DNA from: Vibrio ichthyoenteri ATCC 700023
Lineage (GTDB): Bacteria; Pseudomonadota; Gammaproteobacteria; Enterobacterales; Vibrionaceae
NCBI RefSeq assembly: GCF_000222605.1
Contig: NZ_AFWF01000175.1
Location: forward strand, 44,695 to 108,694
Direction of reading: 5' to 3'
DNA: 64,000 bases
A model generated the notes under the pieces. That model saw nothing but the letters and a program-made list of their open reading frames with translations, had not been told where the DNA came from and ran no database searches. Both the position numbers and the translations under genes were made by a program. This document shows positions 1 to 11,587 of this stretch, piece after piece; within the stretch, counting starts at the first letter, position 1, and each line of letters opens with the position of its first letter.

Positions 1-669
1 AAAGCAATTTCAAATCCTCTGTTTCCAGCGCTTGATAGCGTGTTGCGTGCAGGGCGTCATATCTCGAGTGAAGATCTCGACAACCATGCATTGTTGTCTG
101 ATTTTGAAACTGAATTAGCGCTGTTTTACCAACGCTACAATACCGAGCTTGTGAAAGCGCCAGAAGGTTTCTTCTATTTGCGCCCGCGTTCAACCTCGTT
201 GATCAGCCGTAGTGTTCTCTCTGAGCTTGATATGCTGGTGGGTAAGGTTTTGTGTTTCCTTTACCTTAGCCCTGAGCGTTTGGCTCATGAAGGTATTTTT
301 AGCAACCAAGAGTTGTACGACGAGTTGCTGCAATTAACTGACGAAAACAAGTTAATGAAGCTGGTGACTAACCGTGCAACCGGTTCAGATCTCGATAAAG
401 AAAAGTTGTTTGATAAAGTGCGTACCTCTTTGCGTCGTCTGCGTCGCCTTGGCATGATCATCAACATCGGTGAAACCGGTAAATTCCGTATTAGTGAAGC
501 AGTATTCCGTTTCGGTGCAGATGTTCGCGTTGGCGACGACATGCGTGAAGCGCAATTGCGTCTGATCCGTGACGGTGAAGCTGTGATTCACACCAAAGAG
601 CCAAGCCAAGGTAGCTTGCTTAATGACGATGATCACCAAGAACAAGAAGAATTAGAGGGTGAAGCATGA
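1..669 (+). CDS. mukE: MukE, chromosome condensin subunit (5' end outside window)
   Basis: MukE is the winged-helix kleisin-associated subunit of the MukBEF SMC-like condensin, which organises the chromosome with MukF and MukB. The frame is open from the first base and already reads [20 protein letters not shown], matching the E. coli MukE N-terminal region, so the true start lies about 20-25 codons upstream of the window; the GTG at 40 is an internal Val codon. 222 residues are visible against 234 in E. coli. The segment [12 protein letters not shown] and the following [11 protein letters not shown] are hallmark MukE sequence. The C-terminus is acidic. The stop overlaps the mukB start by four bases (ATGA), the usual mukFEB coupling. 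Confidence 0.97.
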   Translation, partial: KAISNPLFPALDSVLRAGRHISSEDLDNHALLSDFETELALFYQRYNTELVKAPEGFFYLRPRSTSLISRSVLSELDMLVGKVLCFLYLSPERLAHEGIFSNQELYDELLQLTDENKLMKLVTNRATGSDLDKEKLFDKVRTSLRRLRRLGMIINIGETGKFRISEAVFRFGADVRVGDDMREAQLRLIRDGEAVIHTKEPSQGSLLNDDDHQEQEELEGEA

Positions 670-3600
670 TTCAACGCGGTAAATATCAATCGCTAACCAT
701 GATCAACTGGAACGGCTTCTTTGCTCGTACTTTTGATATTGATGGCTTAGTGACTACGCTTTCAGGCGGTAACGGTGCGGGTAAGTCGACCACTATGGCG
801 GCATTTATTACAGCCCTAATCCCTGACCAAACACTATTGCACTTCCGTAACACGACAGAAGCGGGTAGTAGCCAAGCCTCTCGTGACAAAGGTCTTTACG
901 GTAAACTGCAGCCGGGTGCCTGTTATGCGGCGCTCGATGTGGTGAACTCACGTAACCAACGCCTATTGTTTGCGGTAAAACTGCAGCAAGTAGCCGGTCG
1001 TGATAAAAAAGTCGACATCAAACCGTTTGTGATTCAAGGCTTGCCAAGTCATGTGAAACCAACCGATCTATTGATTGAGAGTGTATCTGAAACGCAAGCT
1101 CGTGTGCGTCAAATCAACGAAGTTAAAGACAGCGCATTGCAATATGAAGGCGTGCAGTTCAAAGCTTTCCCTTCGATTGTGGATTATCACGCGCAAATGT
1201 TTGAATTCGGCGTTATCCCGAAAAAACTGCGTAATTCTGCGGACCGTTCAAAATTCTATCGCTTGATTGAAGCCTCACTGTACGGTGGTATCTCAAGTGC
1301 GATCACTCGTTCACTACGAGACTACTTATTGCCACAAAACGGCGGGGTGAAGAAAGCCTTCCAAGATATGGAATCGGCGCTGCGTGAAAACCGCATGACG
1401 CTAGAAGCGATCAAAACCACCCAAGCTGACCGTGACTTGTTCAAACATTTGATTACCGAATCGACCAATTACGTGGCGGCCGATTACATGCGCCATGCCA
1501 ATGAGCGTCGTAATAAAATTGAACAAACCATGTCATTGCGCGGTGAACTGTTTGGTTCACGTCACAGCTTGATTGAGCAAAATAACTTGCTTAATCGTGT
1601 GCAAGAAGAGCTGGAACTGCTGATTGAAGGCGAAGCGGCGCTTGAGCAAGACCATCAAGCGGCATCAGACCATCTGCAATTAGTTCAAAATGCACTGCGT
1701 CAGCAAGAAAAAATCGCCCGTTACCAAGAAGATCTTGAAGAGCTCAATGAGCGTCTTGAAGAGCAAGCGATGGTGGTGGAAGAAGCGCAAGAACGCGTAC
1801 TGATGTCTGAAGAGCAGGCAACGGTTGCTGAAGAAGAAGTGGATAGTCTTAAAACGCAGTTGGCTGATTATCAGCAAGCGTTAGACATGCAGCAAACACG
1901 TGCACTGCAATACCAGCAAGCCGTAGAAGCATTAGGTAAAGCGCAGCAGTTGTTAGCGGATGAGTCGCTGACAGCAGAAACAGCGCAAGCGTTAGTTGCA
2001 CAGTTAAAGCACCGCGAAACAGAAAATACCACCACGCTATTGGCTCTGAAACACAAGTTAGATATGTCATCAGCGGCGGTGAAGCAGTTTGAAACCGCGT
2101 TGTGCTTAGTCCGTAGTATCCAAGGCGAAGTGCCTCGTGAGCAAGCGGCGCAGCAAGCCAAACAAGTGATCATCCAAGCGCGTGAAGCCAAACAAGTGAG
2201 CGAGAACGAAGCGCAATGGCGTGCTCAGCATCGTGATCTTGAACGCAGTTTAATTCAACAGCGTCAAGCGCGTGAATTAGGTCAAGATTACCGTAAGCAG
2301 CACAACGTTGAGCTGATTGATGAGCTTAGTTTCGAGCAAGAACGTGAGCGCCATGCTGCGCATATCGAATCATTGGAATACGCGCAAGAAGATCTGCGAG
2401 AACAACGCAGTGAACAGCGTCGCGTAGAGCAAGATGCACAGGCTGAAATTGCTAAACTTGAAGCGATTGCACCTACGTGGATTGCGGCTAATGACGCACT
2501 TGAGAGCTTAAAAGAGCAAAGCGGCGCAGAGCTGTTTGATAGCCAAGCTGTCATGACGCAAATGCAATTGGTGCTTGAAGAAGAAAAACAGCAGTCGATT
2601 GCCAAAGATAAACTGGCAGAGCGTCGTAGCTTCCTTGATAGTGAAATTGAGCGTTTAGCGTCTCCGGGTGGTCCAAACGATCCGCGCGTCAAAGGCCTCG
2701 CCGACACCCTTGGCGGTGTGCTGCTGTCTGAAATTTACGATGACATTACCTTGAGTGATGCGCCATATTTCAGTGCGATGTACGGCCCAGCGCGTCATGC
2801 GATTGTGGTGTCTGACCTTGCTGGTATTGAAGAGAAATTGGTTGAACTGGATGATTGTCCAGAAGACTTGTACATCATTGAAGGCGACATTGACGCGTTC
2901 GATGACAGCTCATTCGATGCTGAAGAACTGGAAGGTGCGGTATGCGTGCGTTTGAACGAGCGTCAATTACGCTACTCACGCTTGCCAGAAATTCCACTGT
3001 TTGGTCGCGCCGCGCGTGAACAACGTTTGGAGTTGTTACGTGAAGAACGTGAAGAAGTGGTAGAGAACCATGCTAAGGCGGCGTTCGATTCACAAAAGCT
3101 TCAGCGTTTATATCAAGCTTTCAATAACTTCGTGGCTAAGCATATTCAAGTTGCTTTCCAAGCTGATCCAGAAAAAGCGCTATTGGCAGTGCGTGAAAAG
3201 CGTAGCCAAGCAGCACGTATCTTGTCTGAGCTGGATAGCAAAGAGCAACAGCAACGTAGCCAGCTAATGGCGAGCAAACAAGCGGTTTCATTGCTTGATA
3301 AGCTAGCCCCAATCATGCGCTTTATCGAAGATGAAACGCTAGAAGCGCGCTTTGCTGAGCTGGAAGAAAAACTGGCGCAAGTATCACAAGCGAAAGGGTT
3401 CTTATCACTGCATGCGAAAACAGTGGCTGAACTTGAAAGCGTGATCAGCGCATTGGATGCCGACCCTGAGCAGTTTGACGCGCTCGAAGCGGATTACCAA
3501 GCGGCGGATCGCCAACTGCAGACCCTGAAGACACAAATCTTTGCTCTATCAGATTTGGTTGAACGTCGTCATTACTTCGCTTATTCCGACTCTGTGGCGC

Positions 3601-5123
3601 TACTAAGTAAGAGCAGTGAACTGAGTGAGCAACTTAAAGCGAAACTGGTACAAGCTGAGCGTATGCGTACTCGCAGCCGTGATGAGCTAAAACAGACGCG
3701 TGAACAAATGAACCAGTACAACCAAGTATTGGCTTCACTAAAAAGTTCTCACCATGCCAAGCTAGAAACCGTTCAAGAGTTCAAGCAAGAACTACAAGAG
3801 TTTGGTGTCACTGCAGATGAAGGTGCGGCAGAGCGTGCCCAGCGTCGTCGTGACGAGCTACAAGAGCGTCTTCATACTTCTCGCGCCCGTAAGAGCGAAC
3901 ATGAGCGTACCATCACCTCAACTGAGCTTGAGATGAAATCGGTAGCCAAGCGTATGAAGAAAGTGCAGAAAGAGTACACTGAGCTACGTACCTTCGTGGT
4001 ATTGGCGAAAGCAGGTTGGTGCTCGGTATTGCGTCTTGCGCGTGCGAATGATGTTGAACGTCGTCTGCATAAGCGTGAATTAGCGTACATGTCGGCTTCT
4101 GAGCTGCGTTCAATGTCAGATAAGTCATTGGGTGCATTGCGCCTTGCAGTGGCAGACAACGACGATCTGCGTGATTCGCTGCGTCTTTCAGAAGACACCG
4201 CATATCCTGAGCGCAAAGTGCTGTTCTACATTGCGGTTTACCAGCATCTGCGCGAGCGTATTCGTCAAGATATCATTCGCACCGATGATCCGGTGGAAGC
4301 GATCGAAGAGATGGAAGTTGAGCTAGCACGTCTAACAGAAGAGCTGACTCAGCGTGAAAATCGCTTAGCAATTAGCTCTGACTCTGTTGCTAGCATCATC
4401 AAGAAAACCATTCAGCGTGAACAAAACCGTATTCGCATGCTTAACCAAGGTCTGTCTAATATTGGCTTTGGTCAGGTCAAAGGTGTGCGTTTGAACGTTA
4501 AGATCCGTGAGAGTCACGAAGTGCTTCTTAATGGCTTAGCAACACAGCAAGAGCAGCACAAAGATCTGTTTGAAAGCCCACGCTTTACCTTCTCAGAAGC
4601 CATGGCCAAGCTGTTCCAACGTGTGAACCCGCATATCGACATGGGTCAACGCTCACCGCAAGTGTTGGGTGAAGAGCTGCTAGATTACCGAAACTACCTA
4701 GAGCTAAGCGTTGAAGTATGCCGTGGCGCTGATGGTTGGTTGCAAGCTGAATCTGGTGCGCTATCAACTGGTGAGGCCATCGGTACCGGTCAGTCAATTC
4801 TATTGATGGTGGTACAGAGCTGGGAAGAAGAATCGCGTCGTCTGCGCAGCAAAGACATCATTCCATGTCGCTTGTTGTTCCTTGATGAAGCGGCTCGTCT
4901 TGATACCAAGTCTATCTCGACCTTGTTTGAGTTGTGTGACCGTCTGGATATGCAGCTTCTTATCGCTGCGCCAGAAAACATCAGCCCAGAAAAAGGTACG
5001 ACTTACAAATTGGTGCGTAAGATGTTTAAAGACCACGAACATGTACATGTGGTGGGTCTACGCGGTTTCGGCCAAACAGACAAACCAAAAAGTGATGCTC
5101 AGCAGCTGATTGAAGAGTTGTAA
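666..5123 (+). CDS. mukB: MukB, SMC-like ATPase of the MukBEF condensin
   Basis: The 1485-residue product has nearly the same length as E. coli MukB (1486). It dimerises through a hinge and uses ATP to compact and segregate the chromosome. Visible parts: N-terminal head with Walker [10 protein letters not shown] at residues 34-42; long coiled coil rich in Gln, Glu, Arg and Ala; a hinge around residues 660-790; a second coiled coil; and a C-terminal head with signature [12 protein letters not shown] near 1365 and Walker [12 protein letters not shown] near 1403-1413. It follows mukE with a 4-base overlap and ends at a clear terminator. No lesion is visible. Confidence 0.98.
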   Translation: MIQRGKYQSLTMINWNGFFARTFDIDGLVTTLSGGNGAGKSTTMAAFITALIPDQTLLHFRNTTEAGSSQASRDKGLYGKLQPGACYAALDVVNSRNQRLLFAVKLQQVAGRDKKVDIKPFVIQGLPSHVKPTDLLIESVSETQARVRQINEVKDSALQYEGVQFKAFPSIVDYHAQMFEFGVIPKKLRNSADRSKFYRLIEASLYGGISSAITRSLRDYLLPQNGGVKKAFQDMESALRENRMTLEAIKTTQADRDLFKHLITESTNYVAADYMRHANERRNKIEQTMSLRGELFGSRHSLIEQNNLLNRVQEELELLIEGEAALEQDHQAASDHLQLVQNALRQQEKIARYQEDLEELNERLEEQAMVVEEAQERVLMSEEQATVAEEEVDSLKTQLADYQQALDMQQTRALQYQQAVEALGKAQQLLADESLTAETAQALVAQLKHRETENTTTLLALKHKLDMSSAAVKQFETALCLVRSIQGEVPREQAAQQAKQVIIQAREAKQVSENEAQWRAQHRDLERSLIQQRQARELGQDYRKQHNVELIDELSFEQERERHAAHIESLEYAQEDLREQRSEQRRVEQDAQAEIAKLEAIAPTWIAANDALESLKEQSGAELFDSQAVMTQMQLVLEEEKQQSIAKDKLAERRSFLDSEIERLASPGGPNDPRVKGLADTLGGVLLSEIYDDITLSDAPYFSAMYGPARHAIVVSDLAGIEEKLVELDDCPEDLYIIEGDIDAFDDSSFDAEELEGAVCVRLNERQLRYSRLPEIPLFGRAAREQRLELLREEREEVVENHAKAAFDSQKLQRLYQAFNNFVAKHIQVAFQADPEKALLAVREKRSQAARILSELDSKEQQQRSQLMASKQAVSLLDKLAPIMRFIEDETLEARFAELEEKLAQVSQAKGFLSLHAKTVAELESVISALDADPEQFDALEADYQAADRQLQTLKTQIFALSDLVERRHYFAYSDSVALLSKSSELSEQLKAKLVQAERMRTRSRDELKQTREQMNQYNQVLASLKSSHHAKLETVQEFKQELQEFGVTADEGAAERAQRRRDELQERLHTSRARKSEHERTITSTELEMKSVAKRMKKVQKEYTELRTFVVLAKAGWCSVLRLARANDVERRLHKRELAYMSASELRSMSDKSLGALRLAVADNDDLRDSLRLSEDTAYPERKVLFYIAVYQHLRERIRQDIIRTDDPVEAIEEMEVELARLTEELTQRENRLAISSDSVASIIKKTIQREQNRIRMLNQGLSNIGFGQVKGVRLNVKIRESHEVLLNGLATQQEQHKDLFESPRFTFSEAMAKLFQRVNPHIDMGQRSPQVLGEELLDYRNYLELSVEVCRGADGWLQAESGALSTGEAIGTGQSILLMVVQSWEEESRRLRSKDIIPCRLLFLDEAARLDTKSISTLFELCDRLDMQLLIAAPENISPEKGTTYKLVRKMFKDHEHVHVVGLRGFGQTDKPKSDAQQLIEEL

Positions 5124-5156
5124 TTTTCCACTCTGTTACTGAACATTCGGATATTG

Positions 5157-5183
5157 AAAGGCTACCTGAGGGTAGCCTTTTTT
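5157..5183 (+). terminator. rho-independent terminator after mukB
   Basis: GGCTACC and GGTAGCC form a short stem with loop TGAG, followed by six T. It lies about 35 bases after the mukB stop. Confidence 0.9.
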
Positions 5184-5218
5184 GTATCCAGCGGGGAAGA
5201 CACGGTAGGTGAGGGCAA

Positions 5219-5246
5219 TAAAAAAGCTGCCGAAAGGCAGCTTTAA
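5219..5246 (-). terminator. rho-independent terminator for the ATP-grasp cluster
   Basis: Read on the minus strand, AAAGCTGCC and GGCAGCTTT form a hairpin with a TTTC loop followed by a T run. It lies just beyond the stop of the minus-strand gene that ends at 5273. Confidence 0.85.
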
Positions 5247-5272
5247 ATATCAGCAATAATGGGTTATCACGA

Positions 5273-6265
5273 TTAAAGTGGCGTTGCGAAATGCTTCACT
5301 GCGTAGGCGACGCGTTCTTCAGGTTTTGGATAATCCGCTGGCATACCAAGGTTTTCAATATGACGAAGGCGTGGCAGTAAGCCGGCGCCATTAGCAATTT
5401 GAATCGCCAATCCCGGTCGAGCGTTAAGCTCCAATACCATCGGGCCTTCTTCTTTATCCAGCACCATATCGGTACCCATATAACCAAGGCCAGTCATTTC
5501 CCAAGCGCTAGAAGCAAGTACGAGCAGTTTTTCCCAATGGGGCACTTGTAGCGTCATCAAGTCTTTATCAGTATCAGGATGCAAGCTAATCGGCTGATCA
5601 AACTGCACTGCACGTATCGCTCTGCCTGTCGCTATATCCAGCCCGACACCAACCGCACCTTGGTGTAAGTTGGCTTTGCCGTCAGAGGCAGAGGTGGAGC
5701 AGCGCATCATTGCCATCACAGGGTAGCCTTTAAAGACGATAATACGTACATCAGGCACACCTTCAAAACTAAAGCCATCAAAGCAGTCATCAAACTTAAT
5801 CAAGTTCTCAACCACCGCCACATCGTTTTTTCCGCCTAGAGAGAACAGACCCGCTAAGGCATTACTGATATGACGTTCAACGTCTTCTTGATTAATGGTT
5901 GCCCCTGATGGCTTGGTGTAGACGCCATCCTTATGCGAGACCACCACTAAAATGCCTTTACCACCACTGCCTTGTGCAGGTTTGATAACAAAACCCGGCC
6001 ATTCTTTGACCATGTTATGAATCTTACCTACGTCAGCTTGATGGCGAATCACGCCAATCAGCTTCGGAACCGTCGCTCCAGCTTCTTGTGCGATAATTTT
6101 GGTTTTTAATTTATCATCCACCAATGGGTATTTTGAGCGGTCATTGTAGCGACCAATGTAACTGTGGTTACGTTGGTTCATGCCCATAATACCCTTATGA
6201 CGCAACTTAAACGGCGAGGTAAAGCGAGCGGTTAAGCGGGATAAAAACATAAGCTTAATCCTCAA
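5273..6265 (-). CDS. RimK-like ATP-grasp ligase (alpha-L-glutamate ligase-like)
   Basis: The 330-residue protein matches the alpha-L-glutamate ligase-like branch of the ATP-grasp superfamily. These enzymes make amide bonds between a carboxylate and an amine through an acyl-phosphate; the substrate of this branch is not established. Visible elements are the ATP-grasp lysine and glycine-rich loop in FVIKPAQGSGGKGILVV (residues 92-108), a central nucleotide-binding region and the metal-binding strand VLELNARPGLAIQ near the C-terminus. It is the last gene of a three-gene minus-strand unit and overlaps the upstream membrane protein by 11 bases. Partners that are an inactive transglutaminase and a retropepsin-like protein suggest peptide tagging or trimming; that is inference. 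Confidence 0.88.
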   Translation of the reverse strand: MRIKLMFLSRLTARFTSPFKLRHKGIMGMNQRNHSYIGRYNDRSKYPLVDDKLKTKIIAQEAGATVPKLIGVIRHQADVGKIHNMVKEWPGFVIKPAQGSGGKGILVVVSHKDGVYTKPSGATINQEDVERHISNALAGLFSLGGKNDVAVVENLIKFDDCFDGFSFEGVPDVRIIVFKGYPVMAMMRCSTSASDGKANLHQGAVGVGLDIATGRAIRAVQFDQPISLHPDTDKDLMTLQVPHWEKLLVLASSAWEMTGLGYMGTDMVLDKEEGPMVLELNARPGLAIQIANGAGLLPRLRHIENLGMPADYPKPEERVAYAVKHFATPL

Positions 6266-7760
6266 CTAATGGCTTAAAACGACGCAGTTCAGTTAGTCGG
6301 TAACCGGTGTAAGTACCCAGCAATAGAATACAAGCTAGCACCACCAGTTGCAGGCCAATAAAGTTAAAGGTCAGGTGTTGAACGAATGAGTTCGTCATCG
6401 CAAGGTAGACTAAAACCGCGGTCATTAATGAACCACCACCTTGCAGTACCACTTCTTTCGGACCCTCTTCTTCCCATAGAATCGACATACGTTCGATAGT
6501 CCATGACAAGATGATCATTGGGAAGAAGGTAATCGATAGACCTTCAGTGAGGCCGACTTTAAACGCCACCACAGTAAACACGGAAATGATCATGATTACG
6601 GTGATAATCACCGCAGAGATCCGCGCCACCAGCAATAGGTTCAGCCTCGATAGATAACTTCGAATGACGAGACCGGTGCCGACAATCAATAGGAAACCGA
6701 CGATACCGGTAACCAACTGGGTTTGCACAAAGGCAACGGCGATCAGAACTGGCATGAAGGTGCCGGAAGTTTTTAGACCAATAATGACACGAAGAAAAAC
6801 CACGATCAGCGCACCGATTGGGATCAACATGATGGTCTTAAACATCGCTTGCTCTTCAAGTGGCAAGCTATGGATGGAGAGGTTTAGCAAGCCGTCCGCT
6901 TCTACTTTGTCAGCGGTTGCTTGTTGAGGAGACACCTCTTGAGCAATCATTGAGAAGTGTACTTGGCTGTTTTGGCCGCCAACTAAATCAAGCAGTGAAA
7001 CGTTTGACTCATCCCACACCAAAATATTGGGAGAGATAGTTTGGTTGGCCGTTTCAGGATTAAACAGCTGCCATTGATTACCATCCCACACTTGGTTCAT
7101 GTGCTGAATAGTTTGGCGACGACGGCCATCTTCCAGCTCAATCACACCGACAATTTTGCTTTCAATCTGGCTAAAAGAAAGAATTTTGTAAACGGCTTCA
7201 ACTTTTGACATCTTATTAAGAATCAACGCTGCGTTTTGGCTGTCGTTATCGTTAAGAAGTTTAACCAATTCACGAGTAAAAGTGACATCATCTGCAGAGC
7301 GTTTATTGGCTCGTTCAATCAGGGCAATGGCTGCGGCTTCTGTTGGGCCATCAAAAGTTGGAGCGGTGATTTCTCCGTTAGGCGCAATCGGTGCCACCTT
7401 GGCTTGAGGGTCTACTAAAAATTGTGCTTTATAGTAGATGGTTTCTGAGCCTGAAGCTTGGCGGATTGACCATTCTGCACGACGGCCTGAATCGGTTTTG
7501 ATATACGAAACACCGTAGCCAGGCGATGAGGAAGACTCACTTACAAGTGTAAAGCCAGTTTGCGTATCGGGTACCGCTAATGATGCTTTAACCGGTTTGT
7601 TTTCCGCATCAAACTGTACGCGAGCCTCAATGTCCCAAACCTGACGAGTTTCGCCCGGTGTCCATGGCACGCCATAGCTTTGATGTCTAAAGATGCTCAA
7701 TGCGATACCGGCGATAACCAGTAAGCTTACAAAAATGTAAAAAGGGACTTTTGAAGTCAT
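6255..7760 (-). CDS. inactive transglutaminase-domain protein with C-terminal 7TM region
   Basis: 501 residues. An N-terminal membrane segment (about residues 7-24) is followed by a large soluble region of about 270 residues, then six to seven hydrophobic helices from about residue 308 to 485. This is the layout of the family annotated as inactive transglutaminase fused to 7TM, which travels with RimK-like ligases and retropepsin-like proteins. The soluble part would face the periplasm. I see no obvious Cys-His-Asp transglutaminase triad, in keeping with the family being called inactive. It is sandwiched between the ligase (11-base overlap) and the lipoprotein gene (16-base gap), so the three are probably one transcript. 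Confidence 0.85.
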   Translation of the reverse strand: MTSKVPFYIFVSLLVIAGIALSIFRHQSYGVPWTPGETRQVWDIEARVQFDAENKPVKASLAVPDTQTGFTLVSESSSSPGYGVSYIKTDSGRRAEWSIRQASGSETIYYKAQFLVDPQAKVAPIAPNGEITAPTFDGPTEAAAIALIERANKRSADDVTFTRELVKLLNDNDSQNAALILNKMSKVEAVYKILSFSQIESKIVGVIELEDGRRRQTIQHMNQVWDGNQWQLFNPETANQTISPNILVWDESNVSLLDLVGGQNSQVHFSMIAQEVSPQQATADKVEADGLLNLSIHSLPLEEQAMFKTIMLIPIGALIVVFLRVIIGLKTSGTFMPVLIAVAFVQTQLVTGIVGFLLIVGTGLVIRSYLSRLNLLLVARISAVIITVIMIISVFTVVAFKVGLTEGLSITFFPMIILSWTIERMSILWEEEGPKEVVLQGGGSLMTAVLVYLAMTNSFVQHLTFNFIGLQLVVLACILLLGTYTGYRLTELRRFKPLVED

Positions 7761-7776
7761 AAAAGGCCTTAGTGGT

Positions 7777-8523
7777 TTATTCTTTTTCAGATTGAACGTA
7801 TTTCTTACTTACGTCCACGACGGCGATATCTTTAATAAATTCACGCCCCAGCAATACAGGATGGCTCATTTGCGAGCGGTCTGCCAAGGTAAACTGCGCT
7901 TTTTCATGGATATTTCCCACTTTTACCCACAATTCCACCACCGCACGACGCTCTAAGTCGTCGTTGGTCGACTGACGAATTTTTACGAATTTTAGCACCG
8001 GAGCTTCGATCCAGTTTTCGTCGTTCATTGGTGTTGTATCATCGGAGAGGTGGAAGCGAACCCATTTCTTACCGTTACGTTCAAACTGTTCAATATCAAC
8101 CGCATTAAGCGATGATGTCGCAGCACCTGTATCAACACGCGCATCAAAGGTTTGTTTGATCGAGTCAATCGTTACGCGTTCGATTTCACCAAGCACGACA
8201 CCATGGGTAGGGTTGGTGGCAGTCGGTATGACGACGGGTTCAACAGGATGACTTTGCTGAATAGATACTTCGCTGATTTTCGCCAGCGTCTCTTGCTGTA
8301 ATTCCTGCGAATGCAGATTAACTTGAGTGAGTTGCTCTTCTAAGCCGGCAATTTGATCAGATTGGAGTTGGAGTTGCGAATGGAGAGATTCAATCTGCGT
8401 GCTTAGATTAGTTTCAACGTCTTGAAGGGTAGCAAGAGTTTGCTGATGATATTGTTCGCCTTTAGTCAGCGTGCAACCTGACAAGAGTGCAACAACGATA
8501 ACTGGAGTGATACGGATGAACAT
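7777..8523 (-). CDS. retropepsin-like lipoprotein (putative ATP-dependent zinc protease family, RimB-like)
   Basis: 248 residues. The signal peptide ends in lipobox LLSGC with Cys at about residue 16. A heptad-patterned coiled coil follows (about residues 25-75, rich in Gln and Leu). The C-terminal domain contains RVDTGAATSSLNA, the Asp-Thr-Gly motif of retropepsin-fold aspartic proteases, and a second conserved segment LLGREFIKDIAVVDVS. The family is often labelled ATP-dependent zinc protease, but the visible motif is aspartic protease-like. It is the first gene of the minus-strand trio, so the promoter should lie in 8524-8600. Placing a protease-like domain outside the inner membrane fits the periplasmic part of its neighbour. 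Confidence 0.86.
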   Translation of the reverse strand: MFIRITPVIVVALLSGCTLTKGEQYHQQTLATLQDVETNLSTQIESLHSQLQLQSDQIAGLEEQLTQVNLHSQELQQETLAKISEVSIQQSHPVEPVVIPTATNPTHGVVLGEIERVTIDSIKQTFDARVDTGAATSSLNAVDIEQFERNGKKWVRFHLSDDTTPMNDENWIEAPVLKFVKIRQSTNDDLERRAVVELWVKVGNIHEKAQFTLADRSQMSHPVLLGREFIKDIAVVDVSKKYVQSEKE

Positions 8524-8694
8524 TAAAACGCCTACGGTACATTGTGTTTGTTACCAATAATCCGCACTGGCTTAGCACGATTACTGATAATGATATGAGT
8601 TAACTAACATTTTGATTTTAGCCCAAGGTTTAGGAAACCTCATAGAGGAAGATCAAAAAGTTCTCACAAGGAGAGAAAGCAACCCTAAAGCAGT

Positions 8695-8724
8695 ATAAAA
8701 AGAAAGGATGCATTATGCATCCTT
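8695..8724 (-). terminator. terminator after cmoB
   Basis: AAGGATGCA (8704-8712) and TGCATCCTT (8716-8724) form a 9-bp perfect stem with a 3-base loop. On the minus strand it is followed by TCTTTTTATA, as expected downstream of cmoB. Confidence 0.8.
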
Positions 8725-8818
8725 ATACCGTTTTGTCTAAGGTTACTGATATGAGATTTACTCTGAGTTAAATCTATGTCAAGAAATGATAAGTGTGCGA
8801 CGTTTTTACTTAATAAAT

Positions 8819-9790
8819 CTATGGTTTAGTTGCAACCAATACAGCGCGACGAGGCGCTGGGTGCCCTTCAATCGTTTTGCTTGAATCGTTTGGATCTAGA
8901 TAGTCGGGTAGCGAATTGTGTGTCATCCAATCGGTAGTACGTTGTTCACCCACCGAGGTGACATTTTCATCCACGATACGAACGTCAACGAAACCGACTT
9001 GCTCTAGCCATACTTTAAGCGCTTTGGCCGATGGGAAGAAGTAAACATTACGCATTTGTGCGTAGCGATCAAATGGCACCAGCACGGACGTTTCGTCACC
9101 TTCAATCACCAGTGTTTCTAGTACTAACTCACCGCCAGACACCAGTTGGTCTTTTAGCTGAATCAGATGATCTAACGGGGAACGACGGTGGTAAAGCACG
9201 CCCATACTAAATACAGTATCAAACGCTTCCAGTTTTGGCAGTTGTTCAATACCAAGCGGTAATAGGTGTACGCGTTGATCATCGCCCATCATTTTACGGA
9301 TCGCTTCAAATTGAATCAGGAATAGATGCGAAGGGTCGATACCGACACACATACGCGCACCAGCACCTAGCATGCGCCACATGTGGTAACCGTTACCGCA
9401 GCCAACATCGAGCACATTGCGATTTTTCAGTGGGCTGATGTGTGGCAATACGCGATCCCACTTCCAGTCACTGCGCCATTCAGTATCAATATGGATACCA
9501 TGAACGTGGTACGGACCTTTACGCCATGGGTGGAACGTGCGCAGCAAGTTCTCGAGTTTTTTCAGCTCGCCAGTGTGCATTGGCTGGTTGTTAGAGAGAG
9601 TGACTGAGTCAGTGATATCAATATTATCTGGCGTACCCGCCGGAATTTTATTTAATGCGCGTAGCCAGCGATCAAAGTCACCATGTTCGGCATTCTGCCA
9701 ATCTGTAAGTTGTTGTGGCAAAACATTCAACCAAGGTTGCAGGCGCGTATCTTGGGCAATGAGTTGGTAAAAATTGGCAAAATTAAACAT
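8819..9790 (-). CDS. cmoB: tRNA U34 carboxymethyltransferase CmoB
   Basis: The 323-residue length equals that of E. coli CmoB. The enzyme transfers a carboxymethyl group from carboxy-S-adenosylmethionine to 5-hydroxyuridine 34, giving cmo5U in tRNAs that read NNN family boxes. Visible features are the SAM-type binding loop [15 protein letters not shown] (around residues 125-139), the upstream [14 protein letters not shown] region and the later [16 protein letters not shown]. It lies 78 bases downstream of cmoA on the minus strand, and the two enzymes act in sequence, so an operon is likely. A terminator follows at 8695-8724. Confidence 0.97.
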   Translation of the reverse strand: MFNFANFYQLIAQDTRLQPWLNVLPQQLTDWQNAEHGDFDRWLRALNKIPAGTPDNIDITDSVTLSNNQPMHTGELKKLENLLRTFHPWRKGPYHVHGIHIDTEWRSDWKWDRVLPHISPLKNRNVLDVGCGNGYHMWRMLGAGARMCVGIDPSHLFLIQFEAIRKMMGDDQRVHLLPLGIEQLPKLEAFDTVFSMGVLYHRRSPLDHLIQLKDQLVSGGELVLETLVIEGDETSVLVPFDRYAQMRNVYFFPSAKALKVWLEQVGFVDVRIVDENVTSVGEQRTTDWMTHNSLPDYLDPNDSSKTIEGHPAPRRAVLVATKP

Positions 9791-9868
9791 AGTTTTTCAC
9801 TGAGTAAATAAAATATAAATGTGACACAAAGCGCAGAGCACCAAAAATGTCTCGCTTCTCGCTTCTCG
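9791..9868. repeat. short tandem heptamer in the cmoA-cmoB gap
   Basis: CTCGCTT is repeated almost three times at 9851-9870, running into the cmoA stop codon (minus-strand TAG at 9869-9871). The rest of the gap shows no other structure. Confidence 0.6.
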
Positions 9869-10609
<741 letters not shown>

Positions 10610-10708
10610 TTATCTCGCGCTATTATGACTAGCATGGAAAAGGGCGCGTATTTTATGAAAATTTCGCGCCTCTGTCATGCATTGCGTTATTGCTGGCTAA
10701 AAAGTGCT

Positions 10709-11587
10709 TTAAAACATCGTCAATTGGTCGTGGTTGTTATTCTCTGAAGACAAGCTTGGAAAGACGGACAGCTCTGGTAGGGAGATGTGGCTTTGCAACT
10801 GTTGATAGAGTGTCTGCGCGAGCTCAGGTGCAAATACATTGTCTGGAGTATGCACCATTAAATAGGGCTGCTTACCTTGTTTTACCCATTCAGGTAGCTT
10901 TGCTAGCCAAGGTTTAAATAAAGCGGCATTCGCTGCAAGGTCGGGGTGGCCGATGAAACGAATCATAGGATGGTTGGCGGTAGAGATCGCATGGACAGGT
11001 ACGCGCGGCTTTTTCTTTTGCGCATCGATAACAACTTCATTATCAGGGAGTGCAGAAAATAGTGGCCGGCTATCCATGATGATGCGGTCAATGCCGCTTT
11101 CAATTAACCATTGATTGAAGCGTTTCTCATCATCGTTTTTAGCAAAAAAGCCGAGGTGACGCACTTCAACACCAAGTGGGAAGTTAGGTGGAAACAAGGC
11201 GCAAAACTTTTGCAATGTAGGTAAATCAGCCGGCGTGAACGCGGCGGGCAATTGTATCGTCCACTGGCCAATCCGTTCATGCAGCGGCGCCATCACCTGC
11301 ATAAACTCTTTGAGCTGCGCTTGGCAACCTTTCAGCATTTGCTGGTGGGTAATGCTTTGCGGTAATTTAAACGTGAATTTGAAGTTATCGTGGCTCGCCG
11401 CATACCAATTGCGCACTGTGTGGGCGTTGGGCGTGGCGTAAAAGGTGGTATTACCCTCTACGGTATGAAACACCTGAGTGTATTTTTCTAGCCGTTCAGC
11501 CGGCTTAGTCCCCGAACCATAAAAGCTCTTTTGCCACTGATTGTGCGACCACATAGTGAGGCCGAGTCGAATGGGTAATGACGTCAT
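10709..11587 (-). CDS. yecE: DUF72 family protein, YecE-like
   Basis: The 292-residue product belongs to DUF72 (E. coli YecE), a TIM-barrel-like family with no settled biochemical role. Recognisable segments are LGLTMWSHNQWQKSFYG at the start, VEGNTTFYATP, FKFTFKLPQSITH and LGVEVRHLGFF. In enterobacteria yecE also lies close to cmoAB, so the neighbourhood is conserved. It is separated from cmoA by about 100 bases on the same strand. I see no membrane or signal segment. Confidence 0.85.
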   Translation of the reverse strand: MTSLPIRLGLTMWSHNQWQKSFYGSGTKPAERLEKYTQVFHTVEGNTTFYATPNAHTVRNWYAASHDNFKFTFKLPQSITHQQMLKGCQAQLKEFMQVMAPLHERIGQWTIQLPAAFTPADLPTLQKFCALFPPNFPLGVEVRHLGFFAKNDDEKRFNQWLIESGIDRIIMDSRPLFSALPDNEVVIDAQKKKPRVPVHAISTANHPMIRFIGHPDLAANAALFKPWLAKLPEWVKQGKQPYLMVHTPDNVFAPELAQTLYQQLQSHISLPELSVFPSLSSENNNHDQLTMF

